Source: JBFKQC01 sp041627895 (GTDB lineage: Bacteria; Pseudomonadota; Alphaproteobacteria; Rhodobacterales; Rhodobacteraceae). From it: 25,598 nt of DNA. The notes under the pieces were generated by a model. It saw only the letters and a list, made by a program, of their open reading frames with translations. It was not told the DNA's origin and made no database searches. The position numbers were made by a program, and so were the translations under genes. Shown here piece by piece: positions 11,315 through 19,270 of this stretch (position 1 is the stretch's first letter; every line of letters starts with the position of its first letter). The stretch spans positions 1 to 25,598 of the forward strand of contig JBFKQC010000058.1 of the NCBI GenBank assembly GCA_041627895.1, in the 5' to 3' direction.

Positions 11315-12316
11315 TCAGGTCTTCCGCGTGCCGCCCCGGGCGCGCAGGTTCCTGGCCGAGTCCTTGATCGCCGCGTATTGCCCCGAGGGCCGGAAGCGCC
11401 ACAGGTATTCCGGCAAGACCGCGTCGAGCGCCGTGGGCTCGATGCCCAGATCGCGCAGGCCCTTCGCGCCCTCGGCCACGACGTTGTCGACGCGCAGACC
11501 CTTGACCTGATCCCCGGTGATCACCTGCGGCACGATGCCGAGCGTCAGAAAGCTGGCCAGCCCGGTCAGCGTCGCGGCGGCGCGCGCGGCCCAGAACGGC
11601 AGGTTCACCACCAGCCGCCGGCGCCGGATCACGCCCAGCATCTCGTACATCAGCTCGCGGAATGTCATCACCTCCGGCCCGCCGATTTCGTAGACCCCCG
11701 GCGCCGCCTGGCCCAGCACGCCCTTGACCGCGGCCTGTGCCAGATCGTCGACATAGACCGGCTGGAACCGCGTTTCCGCGCCGAAGACAGGCAGCACCGG
11801 CCCGACCTGCGCAATCGTGGCGAAGCGGTTGAAGAACTTGTCCTCGGGGCCGAACACGATCGAGGGGCGCAGGATCACCGCGCCCGGCATGTGCCGCAGC
11901 ACGCCCGCCTCGCCCTCGGCCTTGGTCCGGGAATACTCGCTGTCGGCCTCCGGGTCGGCGCCGATCGCCGAGATCTGCACCATGCGCGCCACGCCTTCCC
12001 CGGCCGCGATCCGCGCGATCCGCTCGGCGCCCTCGGCCTGCACGGCGGCGAAGTTGTTCCTGCCCGCGGCATCGAAGGTGCCGACGCAATTCACCACCGC
12101 ATCCGCCCCGGCCATCGCGGCGCGGACGCTGGAGTCGTCGCGGATGTTGCACAGCACCGGCTCGACCTGGCCGACCACGCCGTAGGGACGCACGAACATC
12201 GCCTCGTTCGGGCGGCGGACGGCGACACGCACGCGCCAGCCTTCCTTGGCCATCCGCCTTGCGATGTAGCGCCCGACAAAGCCCGACCCGCCGTAGATTG
12301 TCACCAGCCTGGACAT
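11315..12316 (-). CDS. NAD(P)-binding protein of the complex I NDUFA9 type
   Basis: The 333-aa protein is an extended/atypical short-chain dehydrogenase. IYGGSGFVGRYIARR (residues 7-21) is the G-x-x-G-x-x-G nucleotide site. VNCVGTF lies near residue 75, and the usual catalytic segment is represented by YSRTKAEGE near residue 128. ILRPSIVFGPED near residue 148 is the signature that groups it with the NDUFA9-like family, where a nucleotide is bound as a structural cofactor of respiratory complex I. Whether this bacterial homologue is part of complex I is not shown here. GAGAGGA lies about five bases before ATG 12316. It faces uppP and its promoter region is shared with tRNA-Leu. Confidence 0.87.
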   Translation of the reverse strand: MSRLVTIYGGSGFVGRYIARRMAKEGWRVRVAVRRPNEAMFVRPYGVVGQVEPVLCNIRDDSSVRAAMAGADAVVNCVGTFDAAGRNNFAAVQAEGAERIARIAAGEGVARMVQISAIGADPEADSEYSRTKAEGEAGVLRHMPGAVILRPSIVFGPEDKFFNRFATIAQVGPVLPVFGAETRFQPVYVDDLAQAAVKGVLGQAAPGVYEIGGPEVMTFRELMYEMLGVIRRRRLVVNLPFWAARAAATLTGLASFLTLGIVPQVITGDQVKGLRVDNVVAEGAKGLRDLGIEPTALDAVLPEYLWRFRPSGQYAAIKDSARNLRARGGTRKT

Positions 12317-12398
12317 CGCATCCTCTCTGCCTGACCCCTTTCCCAGATATCCGCAGAGGATGCCGGGAACAACCCGCCATAGCGCCGCGGATATCCCG

Positions 12399-12425
12399 TT
12401 GACAGCCGCTGGCCCCGCGTATACA
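12399..12425 (+). promoter_or_regulatory. Candidate promoter of tRNA-Leu
   Basis: TTGACA (12399-12404) and TATACA (12420-12425) are separated by 15 bases and end 19 bases before the tRNA. The -35 is a perfect consensus; the spacer is short. Confidence 0.45.
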
Positions 12426-12444
12426 TGCGCCTCTCACGACACCG

Positions 12445-12531
12445 GCCCAGGTGGCGGAACTGGTAGACGCGCTAGCTTCAGGTGCTAGTGCCCGTATGGG
12501 CGTGGAGGTTCGAGTCCTCTCCTGGGCACCA
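12445..12531 (+). tRNA. tRNA-Leu (anticodon CAG)
   Basis: The acceptor arms GCCCAGG and CCTGGGC pair fully and the CCA end is encoded (12529-12531). The anticodon stem CTAGC/GCTAG encloses loop TTCAGGT, giving anticodon CAG, which reads CUG. The variable arm is long (TGCCCGTATGGGCG), as expected for a class II leucine tRNA. GGTTCGAGTCC is the T-loop. Confidence 0.98.
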
Positions 12532-12605
12532 TTTCTTCAAGACGTTGACGATCCTGACCGGCGCGTTGCCGGTGCCCGGCGGGCTGTGTTTCGGCGGCGG
12601 CTGAT

Positions 12606-13685
12606 TCAGGGATCGGGCGGACGCCTCGGGAAACCCTTGGAATCGAACTGCCAGTCTTCGAACGCGAAGGCGAAGTCTGCCGGCGGGCCGTCGGCAAAGC
12701 GCCATTGGTTGCGGTGGTTGAAGCGGATCGCCCCGGCCATCGGCGACAGATCGAGCTGCCAGCCATCTTTCGCGGCCAACAGGAAGAACGGCGCGCATTC
12801 GCGCTGTTCGGGCGGGTAACGCACCACGGCCCGGCCGGCGGCCTGGAACACCCGCGGCGCGCCGCAGTCCCGGTAGGTCTCGGCGATCTGGCGCATCTGT
12901 GCGCGGGTCACGACCCGGCCGCGCAGGAACGCCTGCGATCCCGGCGTGAAGATCGCCAGGTCCGGATCGGCGTTGCCCGCCGCCATCGCCTCGAGATAGG
13001 CCGCGACCACGTCCTGCGGCGCGGGGCCCGCGGCGACCGCGGCGCCGGTGCCGGTCCGGGGCGCCTGATAGCCTTCGCCGATCCGCGCCGCGGTCAGCGC
13101 GCCTGCGCCGGTACTTGGTTCGACCGTGCCGCCCGCGGGATCGGCGAAGGCGGCGCTGCGGATGCCGTCGCCGGCGCGGTCTGCGATCAGTTCCGTGGTG
13201 GCGAGGATACCGTCCGCGACCCTGCCCGCCCGGAAGAACGGCACCATCTGGCGGTCTTCGACATAGGCGACGAAGGCGTCGGTAAAGACCGGCTCCAGCC
13301 CGCGGCCGACCTCGATGCGCAACCTGTCGGCGTCGGGCGCGATCAACAGCAGAAGACCGCGGCCGGCGGTGCTGAACTCGCCAACGCGCAGCGCCTCGAA
13401 CCGGCGCGCTGCCGCCAGGTTCAGATCGGGCGTGCCCGGCACCGTGGCGACGCGGTAGTCGATGTCGTAAGCGTCAAGAATCGCGGTGTGATATTCCCTT
13501 ATCCGCGCGACATGGTCCGCGGTCAGCAGGCCCGCGGCATCGTCGGCAAGCGCGACGACCGGGGCCGCCCCCGCCGCGCGTTCGGGCGCGTCGATCCGGT
13601 CGAGGCTGCGGTTGGCCAGCTTCGCCGCCATCGCCAGCAGGAACAGAAGCACCAGCGCCCATTTCGCCTGCCGCGGAATCCGCAT
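12606..13685 (-). CDS. TPM-domain (Psb32/MOLO-1) membrane-anchored protein
   Basis: This 359-aa protein has one N-terminal membrane segment (residues 8-25). A TPM domain at about 40-170 includes the features VVALADDAAGLLT, TAGRGLLLLIAPDADRLRIEVGRGLEP and a following helix. The C-terminal region (about 220-355, beginning PQDVVAAYLEAMAAGN) resembles a small NTF2/SnoaL-like or hypothetical domain rather than the usual glycine-rich YgcG tail. TPM proteins commonly sit next to LemA genes, as here, and are thought to act at the membrane, but their biochemical role is unclear. It follows LemA by 12 bases on the same strand and is the last gene of the DUF2089-LemA-TPM operon. Confidence 0.82.
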   Translation of the reverse strand: MRIPRQAKWALVLLFLLAMAAKLANRSLDRIDAPERAAGAAPVVALADDAAGLLTADHVARIREYHTAILDAYDIDYRVATVPGTPDLNLAAARRFEALRVGEFSTAGRGLLLLIAPDADRLRIEVGRGLEPVFTDAFVAYVEDRQMVPFFRAGRVADGILATTELIADRAGDGIRSAAFADPAGGTVEPSTGAGALTAARIGEGYQAPRTGTGAAVAAGPAPQDVVAAYLEAMAAGNADPDLAIFTPGSQAFLRGRVVTRAQMRQIAETYRDCGAPRVFQAAGRAVVRYPPEQRECAPFFLLAAKDGWQLDLSPMAGAIRFNHRNQWRFADGPPADFAFAFEDWQFDSKGFPRRPPDP

Positions 13686-13697
13686 CGCCGCCGCGTC

Positions 13698-14669
13698 TCA
13701 GTCCAGCGACACGGCGACCGGCTTGTCGGCGCCCGGGTCCGAGGCGAAGTAGGCCTTGCGCCGGAACCCGCCGGCCGAGGCGATCACGCTGGCCGGCATC
13801 CGCCGGATCGCGGCATTGAAATCCGACGCGGCCTCGTTGAAGCGGATCCGCGCGATGTTGATCCGGTTCTCGGTGCCTTCGAGTTCGGCCTGAAGCGCCA
13901 GCACCTGGTCCGACGAGCGCAGTTGCGGGTAGTTCTCGGACAGCGCCAGGATGCGGCCGAGCGACGCGCCCAGCGCCGCCTGAGCCTCTGCCAGCCGCGC
14001 CAGCGCGGCATCATCGACCGGCGCGCCGCTGATGCCGTCCAGCACATCGGCGCTGTCCTCCTGCGCGCCGGTGATCGCGTCGATGGTGGCGCGCAGCTCC
14101 TCCGCCAGGCCTTCGGGCAGCGCCGCCTGGGTGCCGCTGCGCTGCGCGACGATCTCGCCCAGGGTTTCCCTTTCGAACTGCATGTAGTCCGCCACCGCCT
14201 CGAGCACGTTCGGAATCAGGTCGGCGCGGCGCTGGTAGTTGCTTTCGACCTGCGCCCAGGCCTGGAAGACGCCTTCTTCCTTGGTGACCAGCGCGTTGTA
14301 GAGCCACGCGATCCAGACCACGACCAGAAGAAGCGGCACCACCACGAACAGGAACAGCGACAGCGTGCCCTGGAAAGACTTGTTCATACCTCCGACCTCC
14401 TCCGGTTGGTTCAGCGCCTCGCGGACGTCCTGCACGGCCTCGGGCGCGCGGGCGACGTCCGGGGATGCGAAAAGCAGCCACAAACCCGCCAGCGCCAGCG
14501 CCCCGAGCAGGGCATAGAGCCAGACCGGCCCGGCCGGGCCCCTGCGCGGCGCCTCTGCCGCGGCACCGCCGCGGGGCACGTCCCCGATCGCCTGCGACAG
14601 CCGCTGCGCCTGGTCCTCGGAAATCATGCCCTGGTCGCGCATGCGGGCGATCCGCGTGTCAAAGCTCAT
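13698..14669 (-). CDS. LemA-family membrane protein with N-terminal extension
   Basis: The C-terminal two thirds is a typical LemA protein: a membrane helix (about residues 105-124), LYNALVTKEEGVFQAWAQVE, RRADLIPNVLEAVADYM, then a coiled helical body ending with the usual FN-x-A and RRMPASVIA segment. Unusually, about 95 residues precede it: a short helical N-terminus (RIARMRDQGMISEDQAQRL) and an extra membrane helix (about 49-67). An internal ATG at 14387 with a strong Shine-Dalgarno would give a standard-size LemA of about 229 aa. The full-length frame starts at ATG 14669 inside the end of the DUF2089 gene (11-base overlap). Function of LemA proteins is unsettled. Confidence 0.85.
   Translation of the reverse strand: MSFDTRIARMRDQGMISEDQAQRLSQAIGDVPRGGAAAEAPRRGPAGPVWLYALLGALALAGLWLLFASPDVARAPEAVQDVREALNQPEEVGGMNKSFQGTLSLFLFVVVPLLLVVVWIAWLYNALVTKEEGVFQAWAQVESNYQRRADLIPNVLEAVADYMQFERETLGEIVAQRSGTQAALPEGLAEELRATIDAITGAQEDSADVLDGISGAPVDDAALARLAEAQAALGASLGRILALSENYPQLRSSDQVLALQAELEGTENRINIARIRFNEAASDFNAAIRRMPASVIASAGGFRRKAYFASDPGADKPVAVSLD
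14385..14403 (-). promoter_or_regulatory. Internal ribosome site and start in the LemA gene
   Basis: On the minus strand GGAGGAGG (14403-14396) is followed after eight bases by ATG (14387-14385), in frame with the LemA gene. The product would start MNKSFQG and enter the membrane helix at once, as normal LemA proteins do. It is the strongest Shine-Dalgarno I saw in the cluster. Confidence 0.5.
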
Positions 14670-15024
14670 GCCTGATTTCCTTTATCGTGCGGATGCCGGC
14701 CTCGGGGTCGAGCGTGCCGGTCTCGATCTCGGCGAGGATCTGGTCGATCCGGCCGCGGTCGCGCGCGACTTCCTCGCCAAGCCGCTCGACCACCCGGTCG
14801 AGCCGCTTGCGCAGGGTCGGGTAGGTGATGCCAAGCTCGGCGGCGAGCACCTTGAGGTTGCCACCGGCCAGCACCAGCGCCTCGGCCAGCCGCATTTCGT
14901 CGCCGGTCAGCCGCGCCAGCGGAGGCACGTGAATATCACCGCCGATGCTCAGATTGCAGTCGGGGCAGGAGATCCGCGTGACCTCCATCCGGCGCGTCCG
15001 GCAAAGCGGGCATTGTTTCAGCAC
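14659..15024 (-). CDS. DUF2089-family zinc-ribbon/HTH protein
   Basis: The 121-aa protein begins with a zinc ribbon (CPLC at residues 5-8, CPDC at 20-23). A helix-turn-helix-like segment follows (GGNLKVLAAELGITYPTLRKRLDRVV, about residues 54-79). This is the DUF2089 layout, and such proteins are presumed DNA-binding regulators. The start is GTG 15024, preceded by GGGGGT at about seven bases; the zinc ribbon begins at once. Its 3' end overlaps the LemA gene by 11 bases, so it probably controls the operon it heads. A promoter in a clearly AT-rich stretch lies about 35 bases upstream. Confidence 0.85.
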   Translation of the reverse strand: MLKQCPLCRTRRMEVTRISCPDCNLSIGGDIHVPPLARLTGDEMRLAEALVLAGGNLKVLAAELGITYPTLRKRLDRVVERLGEEVARDRGRIDQILAEIETGTLDPEAGIRTIKEIRHEL

Positions 15025-15058
15025 GGGCCGACCCCCGAGTCATGAGCAACAAGGTACT

Positions 15059-15087
15059 TTAATAATATTAAATTTTTGCTGAGTCAA
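15059..15087 (-). promoter_or_regulatory. Candidate promoter of the DUF2089-LemA-TPM operon
   Basis: On the minus strand, TTGACT (15087-15082), 17 bases and TATTAA (15064-15059) lie in the most AT-rich stretch of the backbone, ending about 35 bases before the GTG start. Confidence 0.6.
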
Positions 15088-15205
15088 ATTTTACTTTTCC
15101 TGAATATCCCGCCCATTCCATTCCAGTACAACCCGGCCGCGTGCCGCCGCACTTGATCCGGATCGCGATGTTTCGCGCGGTTCCCGCGGCTGCGGAGGAC
15201 CGCCG

Positions 15206-15395
15206 ATGATCGAAATGCTGATAGCCCGGCCGGTGCGGGTTGCGTTGGTTCTGGCGGCCATGATCGCCGTGATGGCAGGTCTGGCGTTTGCGCTGCTCAG
15301 GGTCGAGGGCGACATGGCGCGCCGACGTACAGGACCTGCCGCCCGCCGAACGGCTGGACGCCCTGCGCGCGGCCTCGCCGCTTGCGCCGCGTTAA
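15206..15395 (+). pseudogene. Small membrane-protein ORF with apparent frameshift
   Basis: GGAGG (15194-15198) lies seven bases before ATG 15206. The first ~38 residues read IEMLIARPVRVALVLAAM and a hydrophobic helix ending ALLRVEGD. After GAC (about 15315) the frame turns into arginine-rich nonsense and runs into the opposite-strand petC gene. The +1 frame instead continues as RADVQDLPPAERLDALRAA and stops at 15395, which reads like real protein. The joined product would be about 62 aa with one membrane helix. The cause could be a genuine frameshift mutation, a sequencing error or programmed slippage; I see no classic slippery heptamer. No family recognised. Confidence 0.45.
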
Positions 15396-15491
15396 TCCGC
15401 ATTCCGCGATTTCCGGTTCGCGCCGCGGGCAGGACCGACGGGTCCGCCGGCCAGGCAGCCCCGGGCGGCGCCACGACCGATACCGGAAACG

Positions 15492-15515
15492 AAAACGCGC
15501 CCGCTTGGGGCGCGT
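15492..15515 (-). terminator. Terminator of the petABC operon
   Basis: ACGCGCCC (15495-15502) and GGGCGCGT (15508-15515) form an 8-bp GC-rich stem with a 5-base loop. On the minus strand the stem runs into TTTTCGTTTCC (the T run overlaps the stem base, 15495-15492), 25 bases beyond the petC stop. Confidence 0.8.
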
Positions 15516-15539
15516 CTCGTGTCTCGGCGGTGGCAGGCC

Positions 15540-16340
15540 CTATTCGGCGGGCTGGCCCTTGGCGCGGCCCTTGACCGGGGCCCAGATACGCTTGTTCGTC
15601 AGGTACAGCAGCACCGTCAGCACCGCCAGGAAGAACACCCCGACAAAGCCCGCCTGCTTGCGCGCCATCATCTTGGGCTCGGCGGTCCACATCAGAAAGG
15701 CGGACACGTCCTCGGCCAGGTGGTGCAGGTCGTTGGCGTGGCCGTCCTGGAACTCGACCATCCCGTCCTCGAGCGGCGGCGCCATCGAAATCCAGCCGCC
15801 CGGGAAGGCGGTGTTCTCGTACAGCGTCGCACCAGCCTCTTCCTTCTCTTCGCCGGTATAGCCGGTCAAGAGCGAGGCGATGTACTCCGGCCCGCCCATG
15901 CCCTTGAAGAACTGGTTGATGCCCAGGCCGTAGGGCCCGTGAAACCCGGCCCGCGCCTTGGCCATCAGGCTGAGGTCGGGCGCGGTTTCCAGCTGCGACT
16001 CGGGAAAGTTGTCGTTCGGCGTCGCGGTCCGGAAATCCCGGATCTCCGGGTCCCAGACCTCCCAGAACTCGGCATAGGCGCGCACCTGGTCCTCGGGCAG
16101 GCCGGGGCCGCCCTCGTCGTGCAGCGTGCGGAGCGGCACGTATTGCAGCCCGTGGCAGGACGAGCAGATCTCGGTATAGATCTGCAATCCCCGCTGCAAC
16201 TGCATCTGGTCGTAGGTGCCGAACGGGCCTTCGAAGCTGAACGAGAAGTCCTCGGTATGGGCCTCGGTGACGGCGGCCAGCGCGCTGCCGGTTCCCAGCG
16301 CCAGGGCCAGGGCCGCGGAAAGGGTGAGGTTCTTGAGCAT
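15540..16340 (-). CDS. petC: Cytochrome c1, bc1 complex subunit
   Basis: The 266-aa precursor has a signal peptide (about residues 1-22). It carries the heme c motif CSSCH (Cys59, Cys62, His63) and the axial methionine in ISMAPPL (Met186). A C-terminal membrane anchor (about 237-255, then NKRIWAPVKG) holds it in the membrane with the heme domain in the periplasm, where it passes electrons from the Rieske protein to soluble cytochrome c. The two heme cysteines are the only cysteines in the mature protein, so the extra disulfide described for some Rhodobacter cytochromes c1 is absent. AAGGGA is eight bases before ATG 16340. Last gene of the operon, 17 bases after petB. Confidence 0.97.
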   Translation of the reverse strand: MLKNLTLSAALALALGTGSALAAVTEAHTEDFSFSFEGPFGTYDQMQLQRGLQIYTEICSSCHGLQYVPLRTLHDEGGPGLPEDQVRAYAEFWEVWDPEIRDFRTATPNDNFPESQLETAPDLSLMAKARAGFHGPYGLGINQFFKGMGGPEYIASLLTGYTGEEKEEAGATLYENTAFPGGWISMAPPLEDGMVEFQDGHANDLHHLAEDVSAFLMWTAEPKMMARKQAGFVGVFFLAVLTVLLYLTNKRIWAPVKGRAKGQPAE

Positions 16341-16357
16341 GGGTACTGTCCCTTTCC

Positions 16358-17701
16358 TTACTCGGCCGGGCTGGCCGCGGCGTCGCCGCCCTCGGCGGGC
16401 TTGCCGTAATGGCTGGCGAAGTCTTCCTCGATCGTCGCCGGCTGCGGCAGCGGCTTTTCGATCACGCCGAGCAGCGGCAGGATGATCAGGAAGTAGACGA
16501 ACCAGTAGGCCGAGGCGATCAGCGCGATGGTCGAATAGGGCGGCTCGGCCGGCTGCGCGCCGCACCACGTCAGCACGACGAAGTCGATGACCAGAAGCCA
16601 GAACCACCACTTGAACATCGGCCGGTACTTGCCCGAACGCACGCTGGACGTGTCCAGCCACGGCGCCAGTGCCAGCACGATGATCGCGCCGAACATCGCC
16701 AGCACGCCGAAGAACTTGGCGCCGACGATGCCGCCGGTGATCCAGCTTGCCAGCATCACCACCCAGACGTCACCGGTAAAGGCGCGCAGGATCGCGTAGA
16801 ACGGCAGGAAGTACCATTCCGGCACGATATGCGCCGGCGTCACCAGCGGGTTGGCCTCGATATAGTTGTCGGGGTGGCCGAGGTAGTTCGGCATGAAGCC
16901 GACGATCGCGAAGAACACCGCCAGCACCAGCGCCAGCGCGAACAGGTCCTTGATCACGAAGTAGGGCCAGAACGGCAGCGTGTCCTTCTCGGCCTCGGCC
17001 TTCGAGCCTCGGCGCACCTCGACCCCGGTCGGATTGTTGTTGCCGGTGGTGTGGAACGCCCAGATATGCACGATCACCAGCCCCGCGATCAGGAACGGAA
17101 GCAGGTAGTGCAGCGAGAAGAAGCGGGTCAGCGTCGGGTTGTCGACCGAGGGGCCGCCCTGCAGCCAGATCAGGATCGAATCGCCGACGAACGGGATCGC
17201 GCCAAAGAGGCCGGTGATCACCGTGGCGCCCCAGAACGACATCTGCCCCCAGGGCAGCACGTAGCCCATGAACGCGGTGGCCATCATCAAGAGGTAGATC
17301 AGCATGCCGATGATCCACGTGATCTCGCGCGGGGCCTTGTAGGACCCGTAATAGAGCCCGCGGAAGATGTGCAGGTAGACCGCGACGAAGAACAGCGAGC
17401 CGCCGTTCATGTGGATATAACGGAGCATGTGCCCGCCGTTGACGTTGCGCATGATGTGCTCGATCGAGGCAAACGCCATATCGGCCTCTGGCGTGTAGTG
17501 CATCACCAGCACGATGCCGGTGACGATCTGCAAGGCCAGGCAGAAGGTCAGCACGATACCCCAGATCCACATCCAGTTCAGGTTCTTGGGCGTGGGGATC
17601 ATGATCGTGTCATAAAGCAGCCCGACGACCGGAAGGCGGCTGTGCAGCCACTTCTCGGCACTCGACCTGGGCTCGTAATGATCGTGCGGAATTCCGGACA
17701 T
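16358..17701 (-). CDS. petB: Cytochrome b of the bc1 complex
   Basis: The 447-aa membrane protein holds hemes bL and bH and the quinol-oxidation (Qo) and quinone-reduction (Qi) sites. The four heme ligands sit in two pairs 14 residues apart: His97/His111 and His198/His212, the numbering familiar from Rhodobacter. The Qo-site loop has PEWY at 294-297, and GYVLPWGQMSFWGATVIT (146-163) is the conserved helix C/cd1 stretch. The long C-terminal helix pair and short acidic tail are normal. AAGGAG is six bases before ATG 17701. It lies 10 bases after petA and 17 before petC, in one transcription unit. Confidence 0.98.
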   Translation of the reverse strand: MSGIPHDHYEPRSSAEKWLHSRLPVVGLLYDTIMIPTPKNLNWMWIWGIVLTFCLALQIVTGIVLVMHYTPEADMAFASIEHIMRNVNGGHMLRYIHMNGGSLFFVAVYLHIFRGLYYGSYKAPREITWIIGMLIYLLMMATAFMGYVLPWGQMSFWGATVITGLFGAIPFVGDSILIWLQGGPSVDNPTLTRFFSLHYLLPFLIAGLVIVHIWAFHTTGNNNPTGVEVRRGSKAEAEKDTLPFWPYFVIKDLFALALVLAVFFAIVGFMPNYLGHPDNYIEANPLVTPAHIVPEWYFLPFYAILRAFTGDVWVVMLASWITGGIVGAKFFGVLAMFGAIIVLALAPWLDTSSVRSGKYRPMFKWWFWLLVIDFVVLTWCGAQPAEPPYSTIALIASAYWFVYFLIILPLLGVIEKPLPQPATIEEDFASHYGKPAEGGDAAASPAE

Positions 17702-17711
17702 TCGTCGCTCC

Positions 17712-18275
17712 TTAGCCGAGTACGATCGTGGTTTCGTCTTCGAACCGCGCCACCGGAACATGCAGGTTCTCGGGCGCGGGGCCGCGGCGGATGCGGCCCG
17801 AAGTGTCATAGTGGCTGCCGTGGCAGGGGCAGAACCAGCCGCCGAAGTCGCCGGCACCGTCGCCGAGCGGCACGCAGCCGAGATGGGTGCAGACCCCCAT
17901 CATCACCAGCCACTCGCCGGCCTCGTCCATCGCGCGGTTCTCGTCCGCGGCATCGGCCGCGTCGTTCAGGTTGAAATTGCGCGAATCGGCGTCGGGCAGG
18001 GTGCCGATGTCCACCGACCGCGCGGCGTCGATCTCTTCCTGGGTGCGGCGGCGGATGAACACCGGCTTGCCGAGCCACTTGACGGTCAGCTGGGTGCCCT
18101 CGGACACGTCGCCGATGTCGACGCGGATCGAACTGAGCGCCTGCACGTCGGCCGAGGGGTTCATCTGGTGGACCAGCGGCCAGATGGCCGCGCCGGCGGT
18201 CACGGTTCCGGCGCCCGCGGTCGCGTAGTAAAGGAAATCGCGGCGGGTGCCTTCGTGATCTTCTGCGTGTGACAC
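17712..18275 (-). CDS. petA: Rieske iron-sulfur subunit of the bc1 complex
   Basis: The 187-aa protein opens with a Tat signal-anchor (TRRDFLYY followed by one helix, residues 10-35), which holds it in the membrane with the cluster domain outside. The [2Fe-2S] cluster is bound by Cys129/His131 (CTHLGC) and Cys149/His152 (CPCHGSHYD); Cys134 and Cys151 make the stabilising disulfide. It moves electrons from quinol at cytochrome b to cytochrome c1. The start is GTG 18275 with GGAGAA about six bases upstream. It is the first gene of the petABC (fbcFBC) operon, followed by petB after 10 bases. Confidence 0.97.
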   Translation of the reverse strand: MSHAEDHEGTRRDFLYYATAGAGTVTAGAAIWPLVHQMNPSADVQALSSIRVDIGDVSEGTQLTVKWLGKPVFIRRRTQEEIDAARSVDIGTLPDADSRNFNLNDAADAADENRAMDEAGEWLVMMGVCTHLGCVPLGDGAGDFGGWFCPCHGSHYDTSGRIRRGPAPENLHVPVARFEDETTIVLG

Positions 18276-18358
18276 GTGCGTTTCTCCATTCCCCGGCCGC
18301 TATTCCGGCCGAAATCCGATAGGTGCCGGTCGATCGCACCTTTTGTGGTTCCGGGGCC

Positions 18359-18387
18359 TTATTAGAAGGGACTCAATTGGGCGTCCA
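18359..18387 (-). promoter_or_regulatory. Candidate promoter of petABC
   Basis: On the minus strand, TGGACG (18387-18382), a 17-base spacer and TAATAA (18364-18359) lie about 85 bases upstream of the petA start. The -10 is strong and the -35 matches at four of six positions. Confidence 0.4.
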
Positions 18388-18559
18388 GCAGACATTCGCA
18401 GAGAGTTGGGGCGCATTGTCGCGGTTTGCCCCGATTCCCGCCGATTTCGCTTCAAATTTGCGCCACTTGTCGCAAATCGCCCGGGGCGGCCGAAGAATGC
18501 ATTTGATTTCCGCCGGGGGACGGGCCAGTTAACGGGTCAGGACAGAACGAGGCATCGTT

Positions 18560-19219
18560 ATGGCTGCTGGCAGGCTTGTACGCATCATCGGCATTCTCGC
18601 GGCGCTTGTCGCCGCACCGGCCGCCGCCGAGCAGGAACTGAGCTTTTACACCGGCATCCAGGAATCGCCGCACAGCCGCGTCGAGGGCACCGATCCGGGC
18701 GGCGTGGGCGCGTTCAGCTTTCTCGCCACGTGGGAGGGCCGTTCGTTCGAAGCGCCGCCGCATTACGGCTTTCGGTACACCTACTGGACCAACGAACGGC
18801 TGGGCTTCGGTCTCGATTTCAACCATGTCAAGGTCTATGCCGACGACGCCACGCTGGTCGCCAACGGCTTCAGCCGGCTGGAGCTGACCGACGGCCTGAA
18901 CATCCTGACCGCGAATGTCTGGTACCGCTGGCAGAACGATTCAAGCCGCTGGACGCCTTATGTCGGCGCCGGGCTGGGGCTGGCGATTCCGCATGTCGAT
19001 GTCGAGACCGCAGGCGGCAAGACCTTCGGCTACCAGGTCACCGGCCCCGCCGCGATGGTCGCGGCGGGCGTCAAGTACGACATCAACGACCGCTGGGGCA
19101 TCTTCGGCGAGTACAAGGGCACCTATTCGATGAACGAGGCCTCGCTCGACAACGGCGGCTCGCTCAGCACCAACGTCGTGACCAACGCGCTGAACATCGG
19201 CATCTCGTTCAGCTTCTGA
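18560..19219 (+). CDS. Outer-membrane beta-barrel, lipid A oxidase (LpxQ)-like
   Basis: The 219-aa precursor has a signal peptide (residues 1-24, LVRIIGILAALVAAPAAAE). The mature chain has alternating amphipathic strands and ends in NIGISFSF with a C-terminal phenylalanine, the outer-membrane assembly signal. Segments such as YTGIQESPHSRV near the start, SFEAPPHYGFRYTYW, VGAGLGLAIPHVDVE and FGEYKGTYS match my recollection of alphaproteobacterial proteins annotated as lipid A oxidase, which oxidise the proximal glucosamine of lipid A in rhizobia. Activity here is inferred. GAGG (18549-18552) lies seven bases before ATG 18560. The gene stands alone, divergent from petA. Confidence 0.75.
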   Translation: MAAGRLVRIIGILAALVAAPAAAEQELSFYTGIQESPHSRVEGTDPGGVGAFSFLATWEGRSFEAPPHYGFRYTYWTNERLGFGLDFNHVKVYADDATLVANGFSRLELTDGLNILTANVWYRWQNDSSRWTPYVGAGLGLAIPHVDVETAGGKTFGYQVTGPAAMVAAGVKYDINDRWGIFGEYKGTYSMNEASLDNGGSLSTNVVTNALNIGISFSF

Positions 19220-19245
19220 ACGAGGCCGCCATTCCTCATCCACAT

Positions 19246-19270
19246 GAAATGACCCGGGCGCCTCGGGTCA
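19246..19270 (-). terminator. Terminator overlapping the GST stop codon
   Basis: TGACCCG (19250-19256) and CGGGTCA (19264-19270) form a 7-bp stem with a 7-base loop. On the minus strand TTTC follows at the base. The GST stop codon (19270-19268) lies inside the stem. Confidence 0.55.

Noticed and set aside
12478..12798. Minus-strand ORFs across tRNA-Leu
   Set aside because: They read antisense through the tRNA and the end of the TPM gene and have no independent coding signal.
15396..15574. Continuation of the 15206 frame to 15574
   Set aside because: The sequence after about 15315 is compositionally nonsense in that frame and overlaps the petC terminator and the petC 3' end.
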